Source: Pelagicoccus albus (GTDB lineage: Bacteria; Verrucomicrobiota; Verrucomicrobiia; Opitutales; Opitutaceae). From it: a stretch of 64,000 bases of DNA. The DNA lies in contig NZ_JACHVC010000013.1 of the NCBI RefSeq assembly GCF_014230145.1, forward strand, positions 124,001 through 188,000. Direction: 5' to 3'. Made by a program: the position numbers and the translations under genes. Under the pieces are notes generated by a model that saw only the letters and a program-made list of their open reading frames with translations, did not search any database and was not told the origin of the DNA. Below, piece after piece: positions 1 to 7,445 of this stretch. Numbering within the stretch: position 1 is the first letter of the stretch; the number at the start of each line of letters is the position of its first letter.

Positions 1-449
1 TCGAAACAGAAGGTGAATTGCTAGGCGTTTATTCGGTTCACCTCAAAAGCAACCGCGGTGAAGCGGCGGTCAATTTCCGCAAACGCGAAAGTTCAGCCAG
101 AGCCATCGTTGGCCATGCGGAGGGAGTCGCCATCGGAAGTGAAGATAATTGGAGAGTGCCAGATGCGTTGATTATCGGGGGGGATTTTAATACAGAAGTT
201 CCCGGAGATGTAGAGGTCCGAGCTGCGGAGAAAACGATGCAACAGCTGGCTCTTTATGGTTTTGAAAACGCCTACGGCGATCTGCCCTTGGAAAAGCGAA
301 TCACGATTCCCGCGAGTGGTAGGTATCCCGCCACTACATTCGACCACATACTGTATCGCGGAATTGAGAAAGCCGGATCGGTTCGAATCCAGGAAGTCGA
401 ATGGGAGCGATCGGACCATTATCCGGTTACGGTTGCGTTTGAGCTCTAG
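1..449 (+). CDS. Endonuclease/exonuclease/phosphatase family protein, C-terminal part
   Basis: The gene enters from upstream of the window, so only the last ~149 residues are visible, in frame from base 3. The metal-dependent EEP fold is shown by GGDFNTE (Asp/Asn pair of the active site), by TFDHILYRG (a late Asp motif) and by SDHYPVTVAFEL at the extreme C-terminus, where the SDH histidine is the general base of the DNase I-like superfamily. Substrate cannot be told; the family includes nucleases, sphingomyelinases and phosphatases. In bacteria of this type such proteins are often exported, but the N-terminus is outside the window. Confidence 0.85.
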   Translation, partial: ETEGELLGVYSVHLKSNRGEAAVNFRKRESSARAIVGHAEGVAIGSEDNWRVPDALIIGGDFNTEVPGDVEVRAAEKTMQQLALYGFENAYGDLPLEKRITIPASGRYPATTFDHILYRGIEKAGSVRIQEVEWERSDHYPVTVAFEL

Positions 450-533
450 TTGGCGGGCAGAAGTTAGAGCGGTTCTCGCCAATCGCTTGGAGAAAGAAAG
501 GTAGCGGAACTAGCCGGGCAGATCGGTACGAAG

Positions 534-950
534 TTACGTATTTGAGTTAGGCTCTTCTTTGGGCAATTCGCCTGACTTCCAGATATCGTTATTCGGTTTT
601 GAATACTTGAAAAGGGAGATCAGTGCGGGGATAGCGGCTAGGGATGTGATTGTGATCACAGCCGCTTCTGCCAGCACGGGTTTCCCCACAAAAATGAACA
701 AGTAGATTCCAAAGGAGAAGAGACCCACGAAGCCGAAGCCTAGCAGCCCAACGATCCAACGCCAGAAGGAGCTGATCAGGATGGCCTTCTTTTGCCTGTA
801 TCCAATAAATCCTGCCGCCAAAAGTAACACCGCGAGGAGTGGGCCGAATCGACTAGTGAAGCCTCCGGTGTCGGTGGAAACCTTTTGCGCGAGCCGAGCG
901 ATGGCTGGGACGAAGAGAGCAGTTACATAGAGCCAGTGGATAAGACGCAT
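534..950 (-). CDS. Small integral membrane protein, unknown function
   Basis: A 138-residue protein of no family I recognise. It is very hydrophobic: about four membrane segments can be seen (around residues 3-18, 35-52, 62-85 and 92-112), with a basic loop (YRQKK) after the second. The C-terminal ~25 residues are polar and acidic. It is convergent with the EEP gene and stands alone. Its length and regular spacing of membrane helices make it more likely real than a shadow. No function is proposed. Confidence 0.6.
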   Translation of the reverse strand: MRLIHWLYVTALFVPAIARLAQKVSTDTGGFTSRFGPLLAVLLLAAGFIGYRQKKAILISSFWRWIVGLLGFGFVGLFSFGIYLFIFVGKPVLAEAAVITITSLAAIPALISLFKYSKPNNDIWKSGELPKEEPNSNT

Positions 951-1096
951 AAATGGCCTAGAAACACACTAGCCCGCCAAAGAGAGGTCAACCTGCAAGT
1001 AACGTTCTAAGCTCAGTTATTCGCATTTGGGAGCATCAATCCGATGCGAGTCAGCTTAGCGGGATCAGGCGTGGTCATAGGCCTTAGGTGAGTGGA

Positions 1097-1531
1097 TTAA
1101 GCTTGGTCACAACCGAGCAGCGGCATGTTTTTAACTTTATGGTAGCTCAGGGCCAGTTCGAGGCACTTCTCAAGCTCCGCAGTGGGCAGTGGATCGTCTT
1201 TGTGAAAAACAATGGCCCGGTTCCCCTCGAAACGAAAGGTATTTGGATACAGTGTCCTGAAGGTGCTAACCAGCTTGCTTTGGCAATGGAATAGGACCGC
1301 AAAGAGCTCCGCGTCTTTCGTCTTCCAGCCCAGACGAACCGGACTGCCTGCGATTGTCGCGTAGCTAGGCTCTCCCCATTTGAGCGTTTCTTCGACTTTC
1401 AAGATCGGATCGATTCGGCTTCCGACGGCTAGGATCAACTCCCAAATTTCCTCAAGCCGCGTTCGGATGTCGGAGGGCAGGGCGTCGAAGAAGGTTGCGA
1501 CCTTCTGGTTCGTGATTGGCTTCGAATCCAT
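1097..1531 (-). CDS. DUF1801 domain protein (YdhG/YdeI-like)
   Basis: A 144-residue cytoplasmic protein. The central part (LKWGEPSYAT, then GWKTKDAELFAVLFHC) is the recognisable core of the DUF1801 alpha/beta domain, a family related to frataxin-like folds and without a settled function. The length equals that of single-domain members. It has no signal peptide or membrane segment. It lies 32 bases beyond the end of the minus-strand trio at 1564-3400 and might be cotranscribed with it, but its role is not evident. Confidence 0.75.
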   Translation of the reverse strand: MDSKPITNQKVATFFDALPSDIRTRLEEIWELILAVGSRIDPILKVEETLKWGEPSYATIAGSPVRLGWKTKDAELFAVLFHCQSKLVSTFRTLYPNTFRFEGNRAIVFHKDDPLPTAELEKCLELALSYHKVKNMPLLGCDQA

Positions 1532-1563
1532 ATTCTCAGTACAGGGCTAGGGTTATTTTAAGC

Positions 1564-2103
1564 TCAGCCGGTTTTCCTCGCATCGATGATGATAGACGCA
1601 AAGCCAATTACACCGCCCTGATTTCTAGGATCGAGTTTCGAAGACCTAAATATCGGGGCCACGTCGACATCCCAATCCGTTGTGTGAAAGACACCATGTT
1701 CGTCGTGGTACTCGAGAAGCGATACCGCAAATCCTGCTTGCTCGAAGACCTCACTGAACTCTTTGTATCCATAAACTACCTTGTGGTCGGCAGCCGGGTG
1801 ATCAAGCGGCCCGGGTCCACCTACTTGTACGGTCCTCTGATACTCCTCGTTGGGGAAGTGCTTATCCGGAACCGCTAGGCGAATGAATCCGCCCGTCTTT
1901 AAGTAGCGTTTAATCAAACCAGCCGCATGGCGGGCTTCCTCTACCGTAATGTGCTCGAATACATGCTCGCAAAGAAAGGCTTCGGCTTGTTGCTCCCCGA
2001 AAAATGCCTCCCACGTATTTTCATCCAAGAGGTTAAGCTCCTCCCCTTGAGTAGGAATCCAACCACCCCACCTTTGCTCGCCCGCTCCGATAATGACTTT
2101 CAC
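1564..2103 (-). CDS. SAM-dependent methyltransferase-like protein
   Basis: A 179-residue protein like the short predicted SAM-dependent methyltransferases of the COG4627 type. The start reads VIIGAGEQRWGGWIPT, and the segment LCEHVFEHITVEEA is the acidic/HVFEH motif that follows the SAM-binding strand in this family. LKTGGFIRLAVPD is the usual post-motif strand. It starts with GTG inside the stop codon of the PycTM-like gene upstream (GTGA overlap), so the two are translationally coupled. The full N-terminal glycine-rich loop of class I enzymes is short here. The substrate is unknown; glycan or lipid modification is a guess only. Confidence 0.7.
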   Translation of the reverse strand: MKVIIGAGEQRWGGWIPTQGEELNLLDENTWEAFFGEQQAEAFLCEHVFEHITVEEARHAAGLIKRYLKTGGFIRLAVPDKHFPNEEYQRTVQVGGPGPLDHPAADHKVVYGYKEFSEVFEQAGFAVSLLEYHDEHGVFHTTDWDVDVAPIFRSSKLDPRNQGGVIGFASIIIDARKTG

Positions 2104-2795
2104 GCTTTTGGTAAACTATCTGGTGCTTGTGATCTTGGACTCTCAATCGTTTCCTGCATCGATTCTTCGCTTGGTAGTTCTACCTTCTGTAATACCTCAA
2201 CGGCGATAGAGGCAGATCCAGAAACAAGGCCACTAATACCTAGTACCATGGCAATTTTCAAAAAATCATATTTCTTCCTGTTACTATTGGCTCTGCCCCA
2301 AGCCAAGTCGACAATCTGCTTTTTGATCTCTTTCTCTGTGAGAGTATCTCCATCGATATAGTTACTGAACTCACGGACGTCATCGAATTCTGAAATTCGA
2401 TCCGCATGTAGAAATCCTTTATGATTATCCATGTGGACTTTTGCTCTCGGCCAAATCGTGAAGATTAGGCAGATGATCCCCGCTGCCAAAATGAGTAAAG
2501 ATATTACCAACAATATCTCAGGCACGTCCATCTGACTGAAATGATTAAGCCCATCTTCGGCCAACTTCTTACCTGCGAAGCCAAGGAAGGCACTGTAGAT
2601 GGCCAGCAGTACGGTCGCTTTCGTATCCGCAAATTTGATATTCTCGTAAGTGTTGGCAGCCGTATCAAGTAGCAGCAGGTACTTATCCTTTATGGGTTCG
2701 GATGTCTGGGGTTTTGCAATAGCCTGGCTTTTCGTTGCCTCAATTTCTGTGTCGCCACTTTCTGGAGTCTCTTCGTTTTCTGCTGAATCCTTCAT
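2100..2795 (-). CDS. DUF5706 / Pycsar-effector-like membrane protein
   Basis: A 231-residue protein with an acidic, low-complexity N-terminal tail of ~35 residues. It then has the motif FADTKATVLLAIYSAFLG in the first membrane helix (about residues 58-78), a second helix near residues 90-113, a cytosolic stretch, and a third hydrophobic helix near 182-200 preceded by a Lys-rich helix. The D-T-K-A pattern entering the first helix is characteristic of DUF5706, the family of the membrane effector PycTM in Pycsar anti-phage systems, where cCMP or cUMP triggers membrane damage. No nucleotidyl cyclase gene lies next to it. Instead it overlaps a predicted outer-membrane protein gene by ATGA and a methyltransferase by GTGA. 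The family call is fairly firm; a defence role here is inference. Confidence 0.7.
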   Translation of the reverse strand: MKDSAENEETPESGDTEIEATKSQAIAKPQTSEPIKDKYLLLLDTAANTYENIKFADTKATVLLAIYSAFLGFAGKKLAEDGLNHFSQMDVPEILLVISLLILAAGIICLIFTIWPRAKVHMDNHKGFLHADRISEFDDVREFSNYIDGDTLTEKEIKKQIVDLAWGRANSNRKKYDFLKIAMVLGISGLVSGSASIAVEVLQKVELPSEESMQETIESPRSQAPDSLPKA

Positions 2796-3400
2796 AACGT
2801 TATTCCAAGGCCGAGGGTTATCATATGAATCTCGCGGTCGGGTGGATTGGTGTATCGATAAGATACTGACGCCTCCAATTTCTTTGTCAGGTTGAAAGAC
2901 ACTTTGGCTTCCGCTCCCAGCCTTAAATCCTCATTGGTAAAAAGTAGATCCTCCCCATTCGGGTCGATGAAAAGGGTGCGAGTATGAAAATAGGAGAGTT
3001 CGGGTCCTAAGCGAAAAGTCGCTCGATCCGTGGAGATGAGTGTGAAGAGATAGCCTAGACTAAACTCCTTCATCTCGTCTTTAGCGATGGTCTTGGAAAA
3101 GGCAGGAAGTATGATCTCCGATCCGCTATCTGGGTCCGTAGCCAGATCGATGGCCTCTGATAGAATCTCGTCGTAGTACGTGAAACGCAGCGCCAAGGTG
3201 CCATTCTCTCCCATATCTTTGCTTAGGATAAGGGAGGGCACTAGAAAGTCTCTAGAAAGCTCGCGGGTATAATCGGCCCGATCGTCATAGATTGGGGTGC
3301 CGGAGATCCTGGCAAAGCTGGTTTCGCAGCCGATTTGCCAGTCAGAAGCATCGGCCACTGCAGTTAAGGAAAGGGCAAGCAGAGCGAAAGTGGTTTTCAT
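2792..3400 (-). CDS. Predicted outer-membrane beta-barrel protein
   Basis: The start is placed at the ATG at 3400, 20 codons into the longest frame. This start follows an AAGG site at 7-base spacing, begins a clear signal peptide (MKTTFALLALSLTAVADA) and removes overlap with the VOC gene. The mature ~185 residues alternate polar and hydrophobic positions and end in a short aromatic/hydrophobic strand (MITLGLGITL), as expected for a small porin-like barrel. Internal strands such as FSLGYLFTLIS, FRLGPELSYF and KLEASVSYRY support this. It is the first gene of the overlapping trio with the PycTM-like gene and the methyltransferase. No specific function can be assigned. Confidence 0.65.
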   Translation of the reverse strand: MKTTFALLALSLTAVADASDWQIGCETSFARISGTPIYDDRADYTRELSRDFLVPSLILSKDMGENGTLALRFTYYDEILSEAIDLATDPDSGSEIILPAFSKTIAKDEMKEFSLGYLFTLISTDRATFRLGPELSYFHTRTLFIDPNGEDLLFTNEDLRLGAEAKVSFNLTKKLEASVSYRYTNPPDREIHMITLGLGITL

Positions 3401-3431
3401 CGGTAGACCTTCTCGAAACGCAATGGCTAGA

Positions 3432-3806
3432 CTAACGATGTTGGTCCACGAGGATGGCATTTCCGTCGGGGTCGAGCAGGGTGAAGGAGGTGGGGCCCTC
3501 CGACTCTAGATCCGGCTCGGAGACGAAGTTGATCCCCATGGACTTCAAGTCGGTGTAGATCTTCCGCACATCGGTGAAGGAATCTAGTTCGGAAGCACTC
3601 TGATCCCATCCCGGATTGAAGGTGAGGATATTGCCTTCGAACATGCCCTGGAAAAGTCCGATGAGGTGCTCTCCGTTTTTTAGGATCAGCCAATTTTGCG
3701 TGATATCGCCTGCGAACTCTTCAAAGCCCAATTTGCCATAAAAGGCTTTAGAGGCGTGAATGTCCTTAACGGCGAGACTGACGGAAAATGCTCCCAGATT
3801 CATCAT
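3432..3806 (-). CDS. VOC family protein (glyoxalase/bleomycin-resistance fold)
   Basis: A 124-residue single-domain VOC protein with the two beta-alpha-beta-beta-beta halves. The N-terminal half has VSLAVKDIHASKAFYGKLGF; the C-terminal half has TDLKSMGINFVSEPD and ends with the hallmark LLDPDGNAILV, whose Asp-Pro-Asp-Gly-Asn loop leads to the last metal-binding strand. Members include glyoxalase I, ring-cleavage dioxygenases and antibiotic-binding proteins; the substrate here is unknown. Translation may start at either of two adjacent ATG codons. It lies just upstream of the outer-membrane protein gene and could share its transcript. Confidence 0.85.
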   Translation of the reverse strand: MMNLGAFSVSLAVKDIHASKAFYGKLGFEEFAGDITQNWLILKNGEHLIGLFQGMFEGNILTFNPGWDQSASELDSFTDVRKIYTDLKSMGINFVSEPDLESEGPTSFTLLDPDGNAILVDQHR

Positions 3807-3850
3807 GTGGATTTGGTTGATAGTTTGGGGTCGGGGAAGCGGCAGGTTTC

Positions 3851-4045
3851 TTAGTTTACGCCGAGGAAGAAGGTATTCCCGTCTTCGAAAAGCATGATGT
3901 GCTTACAGCGTTTGCAGGTCAGCATATTCGCTTTGTAATCGGTCACCCGAAACAGACCGTATTTGGCGAGGACGACCTTGTCCTTATCGAATTCGTTGTG
4001 CTGGCAGAGGGGGCATTTGAGTTCTCTTTCTTCTTCCATTTTCAA
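3851..4045 (-). CDS. Small zinc-ribbon protein
   Basis: A 64-residue protein with two knuckles, CPLC (Cys11, Cys14) and CKRC (Cys44, Cys47), separated by ~29 residues, which fits a single Zn-binding ribbon. An acidic N-terminus (MEEERE) and a hydrophobic C-terminal strand (TFFLGVN) frame it. The function is not known. Ribbons of this size often act in nucleic-acid or protein contacts. ATG at 4039, giving MEEERE, is an alternative start. Confidence 0.65.
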   Translation of the reverse strand: MKMEEERELKCPLCQHNEFDKDKVVLAKYGLFRVTDYKANMLTCKRCKHIMLFEDGNTFFLGVN

Positions 4046-4133
4046 TTAGGGGTTAGGGGATAGAGGGTATGCAGAAGTCGGGTTATTGTCTGCGTGCCAG
4101 CCTGCTTTCAGATAGCGCGCAAAACGGGCGGCT

Positions 4134-4562
4134 TCAAAACCGGAGAAAGCTAATGTCTAGGCGGTGTTCGATGAGGTCGTTTTCTTTCAAGTAACCGGTA
4201 GGTGGCAAGAGGGGTGACTCGTTGTAGTGGGCTAGTGCCTGCACCAAAATGCGCATTAGGTTTGGTTTGTCTTTGATGGCTTTATTTACCGCGTCCTCAC
4301 GGAGATAGAGGAGGCCTTTACCGTCAATGTAGAGGTCCAGATACATGTCCCGATATTCGATATTGATACCCTCGTATATCGAATTGCGGCGATCCTCCTG
4401 CACAAACTCGGTCTCGATAGCATTTCTTAGCGCCAAAAAATAGTCGGTAAACACCTGCTCCCGGGCACTCGTCTCCAGTTGTCCGTGCTCAGTCGTTGTA
4501 CAGGCTGGTAAGAAGGGTAGTGCCAAGGCGGAAGCCATGAGAGGTATCAGATTTCTGGGCAC
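4134..4562 (-). CDS. Predicted lipoprotein, unknown function
   Basis: A 142-residue protein with a lipoprotein signal: a short charged N-terminus, a hydrophobic core (LIPLMASALALPFL) and a lipobox LPAC with the lipidated Cys near residue 21, followed by TTT. The mature part is mixed alpha/beta with several charged patches (FVQEDRRNSIYEGINIEYR, LDLYIDGKGLLYLRED). I recognise no domain. The + side of Cys is TT, so outer-membrane retention is plausible. It lies next to the IS-disrupted VOC remnant. Confidence 0.65.
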   Translation of the reverse strand: MPRNLIPLMASALALPFLPACTTTEHGQLETSAREQVFTDYFLALRNAIETEFVQEDRRNSIYEGINIEYRDMYLDLYIDGKGLLYLREDAVNKAIKDKPNLMRILVQALAHYNESPLLPPTGYLKENDLIEHRLDISFLRF

Positions 4563-4629
4563 GATTTTTTAACACGATGGTCAGCGAGAGCGACACAAGA
4601 TTCATGTAAACCCATCACTAGGCATTCCA

Positions 4630-4713
4630 TCATTCGCTTGCGTTGGCTGGGGTCCATACCTCGATCTTGTTGCCTTCCGGGTCGACAAACCAGCCAAACC
4701 GCCCTTGCTCAAT
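4630..4713 (-). pseudogene. 3' remnant of a VOC-family gene cut by the insertion sequence
   Basis: Read on the minus strand directly from the IS end, 27 codons encode EQGRFGWFVDPEGNKIEVW followed by a short tail and TGA at 4632-4630. FGWFVDPEGNKIEVW is the C-terminal hallmark of VOC proteins. The other side of the element (5985-6148) shows no matching N-terminal half in any frame, so the gene has lost its 5' part as well as being interrupted. Confidence 0.75.
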
Positions 4714-4728
4714 TGACCTGCTCCCCAT
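4714..4728. repeat. Left terminal inverted repeat of the IS3-family element
   Basis: Fifteen bases identical to the reverse complement of 5970-5984. The match continues imperfectly for ~30 further bases. Confidence 0.9.
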
Positions 4729-4738
4729 TTTAGTGCCA

Positions 4739-5653
4739 TCAGAAGTGAGAGTCTCCTTGGTTCAGGTTGTCCTGTTTATTGGGTGATTGGTCAAAGGTTT
4801 CTTTCCCCCTCAAGCCCCCTAGGGGGCTCGCCGCCAGCTCGGCGGCGTACTCTTCGGGAGTCTTCTGGTTGAGGCTGTAGTGCGGCCGGACCTCGTTGTA
4901 GTCCACCCGCCAGTTCTCCACGATCTCTCGGGCTTGGGCGACGCTGTCGAACCACTGCTCGTTAAGGCATTCGTCGCGTAGCTTGCCGTTGAAGCTCTCC
5001 ACGTAGCAGTTCTGCTGCGGCTTGCCAGGCTGGATGAAGGTATGCTCGACGCCGTTGCGGTAGCTCCATTGGTCCAAGGCCATTCCGGCGAACTCGGGCC
5101 CGTTGTCGGAGTGGATCCTCTCCGGCTTTCCGTACAGATCGATCAGGTTGTCCAAGATCCTGGATACGCGGCAGCCGGATATCGAGCTATCCACCTCGAT
5201 CCACAGGCAACGCTTGGTGTGGTCGTCCACAACCGTAAGCATCCTCATCCTGCGACCCGTCCAGGTGGCGTCATGGACGAAGTCCATGCTCCATCTTTGG
5301 TTCGGTTCCGCCGACTCGAAGATCTCGTGGACGCGTTCGAGGCGATGGCGCTTGCGTTTGCGTCTACGCACTTGCAGCCCGGCGTCTCGATAGATCCGAT
5401 ACGTGCGCTTCAAGTTGACCTCATGGCCTTCGCGGCGAACCAGGACGTGCAGGCGACGGTAGCCCCATCTCTTTCGTTCGAGAGCCTTCTCCTTGATCAG
5501 CTCCAGCAGCTCGGAATCGTCCCGGCTGGACTGGTAGCAGTAGCTGCTTCTGGACATGCCGATCAGCCCGCAGGATAGCCGTATGCTCATGCCTCGGCTA
5601 TCGCGAAGATAGTCGATCGCTCGACGCCTCTCTACGGGCTTGACCAGTTTTTT
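4739..5653 (-). CDS. IS3-family transposase OrfB (rve integrase domain), made by -1 frameshift
   Basis: The frame stays open well beyond the orfA overlap but the real product begins after the slip site at 5653. The N-terminal part is the HTH_21 region (YRRLHVLVRREG). The DDE catalytic domain follows: first Asp in WSMDFVHD, second Asp in IHSDNGPEF, and Glu in NCYVESFNGKLRDECLNEQWF. The C-terminus has NEVRPHYSLNQKTPEEYA, standard for the family. The three catalytic residues and spacing look complete, so the transposase is probably active. The OrfAB fusion is the expected functional enzyme. Confidence 0.9.
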   Translation of the reverse strand, partial: KKLVKPVERRRAIDYLRDSRGMSIRLSCGLIGMSRSSYCYQSSRDDSELLELIKEKALERKRWGYRRLHVLVRREGHEVNLKRTYRIYRDAGLQVRRRKRKRHRLERVHEIFESAEPNQRWSMDFVHDATWTGRRMRMLTVVDDHTKRCLWIEVDSSISGCRVSRILDNLIDLYGKPERIHSDNGPEFAGMALDQWSYRNGVEHTFIQPGKPQQNCYVESFNGKLRDECLNEQWFDSVAQAREIVENWRVDYNEVRPHYSLNQKTPEEYAAELAASPLGGLRGKETFDQSPNKQDNLNQGDSHF

Positions 5654-5913
5654 GAGTTCACGTCCTTGAGGGCATCGATGCTGAGCATCTGCTCGGCTAC
5701 GATACGCTTTAGCCGAGCGTTCTCGGCCTGCAGCTCCTTGAGCTCCCTCAACTGCGAGACCTCCATGCCGGAGTACTGGCTTTTCCAGCGGTAGTACGTG
5801 CCTGCCGCTATATTGTGTTTGCGAAGCAGTTCCGTGACTGGAAGGCCGCTCTCGGCCTCCTTGAGTATGCGGATTATCTCCTCCTTGTAGCGTTTGCCTT
5901 TTCCTCGGCTCAT
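5632..5913 (-). CDS. IS3-family transposase OrfA (HTH)
   Basis: A 93-residue protein with the IS3/IS911 OrfA architecture: a helix-turn-helix in the first ~50 residues (IIRILKEAESGLPVTELLRK, then GTYYRWKSQYSG) and a leucine-zipper-like coiled coil (LRELKELQAENARLKRIVAEQ). It ends ALKDVNSKNW as do many orfA products. The coding sequence contains A AAA AAC read in the zero frame at 5653-5647, where ribosomes may slip back by one to continue into orfB. Confidence 0.9.
   Translation of the reverse strand: MSRGKGKRYKEEIIRILKEAESGLPVTELLRKHNIAAGTYYRWKSQYSGMEVSQLRELKELQAENARLKRIVAEQMLSIDALKDVNSKNWSSP
5647..5653 (-). promoter_or_regulatory. Programmed -1 frameshift heptamer (A AAA AAC)
   Basis: On the minus strand the orfA codons are TCA AAA AAC, so the heptamer A AAA AAC has the canonical X XXY YYZ phase. 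After the slip the frame becomes CTC AAA AAA CTG, which is the orfB reading (ELKKLVKP). Confidence 0.8.
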
Positions 5914-5969
5914 ATCGTCTTCCTTTCATATTTGCTATCGGAAGACTCTCAATCTAAATGGCTCTGTTT

Positions 5970-5984
5970 ATGGGGAGCAGGTCA
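5970..5984. repeat. Right terminal inverted repeat of the IS3-family element
   Basis: Fifteen bases identical to the reverse complement of 4714-4728. It marks the transposase-promoter end, upstream of orfA. Confidence 0.9.
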
Positions 5985-6148
5985 TAATCGCTGGCTGCCC
6001 TGACTCAAGATCTAATAAGTAGAATCCACAGGCCACCCATATAACTGGCGCTTAGTGTTTGGGTCCCGCGATGCCGATCGGAGAATAATCAGTGAACCGG
6101 ATTCGAAAGCTCTCGAGGAGCGGGCCTCGATCACCCGTCCTCCGACCC

Positions 6149-7246
6149 TCAGCGGTCCGGTTGGTGGACGTCGTTGGGGGAGACGTTTTCGTCTTCGAGC
6201 TTTTCTTGCATCAGTTGACGGTCGTCTTCGTCGGCTTTTAGGGGCTCCTCTTTGTTGGAGTCGCGCTGCGTGAGGACAAGTTTCACGAACATGGAGAAAT
6301 GGTCGGATCCGTACTTGGGCAGGCGTCGCATTTCGGCGAGCTCGAAGTGTTTGCTGCAAAAGAGGTGGTCGAGCGGCCAGCGGAGAAACCAGTAGTTGGC
6401 GTGGAAGGTATTGAACATGCCTCGGCCGATTCGCACGTCGCGCATCCCGCTGGCTCGGCGGAAAAGGCGGGTGGTAGTGGACCAGGCGACATCGTTGAGG
6501 TCTCCGGTCACGATGGCTGGCACTGTGGAGTGGGACACGCTTTTACCCACCATGGTCAGCTCGGCGTCTCGCTCGGAACTTTCTGTATTTTCGGAAGGGC
6601 TTGGTGGAGCGGGGTGGATGAAGTGCATGCGAACCGCTTGTCCGGAAGGCAGGCGAGCGAGGGTATGGGCGGAGGGGACTCCGTCTTCCACGAGATACTG
6701 GATCCTTGTATTTTCGAAAGAGAGTCGCGAGTAGACGAGCAGGCCGTAGAGGTTGTCGAGCGGACATTTGGCGGTGTGATGATAACCGTGTTCCTGCTCG
6801 AGTATGTCGAGGGTGGCTTGCCATTTTCCGTCGGTCTCGAGCGCCACCAAAATGTCCGGCTGGGTATCGAACACGATCTTGAGGAAGTCGTCCCGGTTTT
6901 GGTTGGTCTGCAGGACATTGGCAGTCATGACGGAGAGGCTTTCGCCCTCGGAGCCCGGCCGGTGGTCGACCACTTCCTTGCGGGCCAGTCTAGTAAAGGG
7001 AAGGATCCACCAGAGCTCGATGCCTAAGGCGAGCAGACTGGCGGCGATGGCGGACCAAGCCCAATTGCTTGAAAAGTCCAGTAGCCATAAATCGACTACA
7101 AGCATGGCGGCCGAAAAAACGGCGAACTGCAGGCGGGGAAAGTCGAAGCCCCGCACCCACCAGCCTTCGGCTCGCAGATAGGGGATAGTGGCGCAGAGCA
7201 AGGCGAATACGGAAAGGCAGATCAGGACAAGGTTGGCGACTGGCAT
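6149..7246 (-). CDS. Membrane-anchored endonuclease/exonuclease/phosphatase family protein
   Basis: A 365-residue protein. Residues 1-85 hold about three membrane helices, and the rest is an EEP domain facing away from the anchor. Active-site pieces are in order: SVMTANVL (Asn), LVALETDGKW (metal-binding Glu), IVTGDLNDVAWS (Asp/Asn pair), LDHLFC and GSDHFSMFVK (catalytic His near residue 316). The C-terminal ~45 residues are highly charged and low-complexity. Such TM-plus-EEP proteins are widespread and of unknown substrate. The gene is divergent from the GH44 gene, with 190 bases between. Confidence 0.85.
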   Translation of the reverse strand: MPVANLVLICLSVFALLCATIPYLRAEGWWVRGFDFPRLQFAVFSAAMLVVDLWLLDFSSNWAWSAIAASLLALGIELWWILPFTRLARKEVVDHRPGSEGESLSVMTANVLQTNQNRDDFLKIVFDTQPDILVALETDGKWQATLDILEQEHGYHHTAKCPLDNLYGLLVYSRLSFENTRIQYLVEDGVPSAHTLARLPSGQAVRMHFIHPAPPSPSENTESSERDAELTMVGKSVSHSTVPAIVTGDLNDVAWSTTTRLFRRASGMRDVRIGRGMFNTFHANYWFLRWPLDHLFCSKHFELAEMRRLPKYGSDHFSMFVKLVLTQRDSNKEEPLKADEDDRQLMQEKLEDENVSPNDVHQPDR

Positions 7247-7445
7247 CAGCAGCAGATCATCCGGAGAAAGGGCGGAGGGGTCAATGGTTGCTTTTGCAGA
7301 GGATGCAAAGCGGGGTCAGGAAGCGGTTGTTAACTGCAACTTGAGTCACGGTTCATCGCCCGCTGAGGCCTTCTTGGTCCGCTTTCATTGAACGCCTCTA
7401 ATTCTCTCGAAGTAGAGGGCGGTCCCGCGGTTTAGAGTGTCACCT

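Larger units (their letters stand above)
4714..5984 (-). mobile_element. IS3-family insertion sequence, about 1271 bp
   Basis: The ends carry a 15-bp perfect inverted repeat (TGACCTGCTCCCCAT at 4714-4728 and its complement at 5970-5984), with similarity running further inward (GAGAGTCT near both ends). TG...CA termini and two overlapping frames, orfA and orfB, linked by an A AAA AAC slippery site are typical of IS3. Both frames look intact. I see no clear 3-4 bp target duplication: the left flank ends AAT and the right flank begins TAA. Together with the missing half of the VOC gene, this suggests a deletion or rearrangement beside the element. Confidence 0.9.

Noticed and set aside
379-391. 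GGTTCGAATCC, like a tRNA T-arm
   Set aside because: It is inside the EEP coding sequence and has no acceptor, D- or anticodon arm around it.
6299-7027. 242-codon plus-strand frame
   Set aside because: Antisense to the membrane EEP gene, whose motifs and helices are clear; Gly/Glu/Val-rich shadow.
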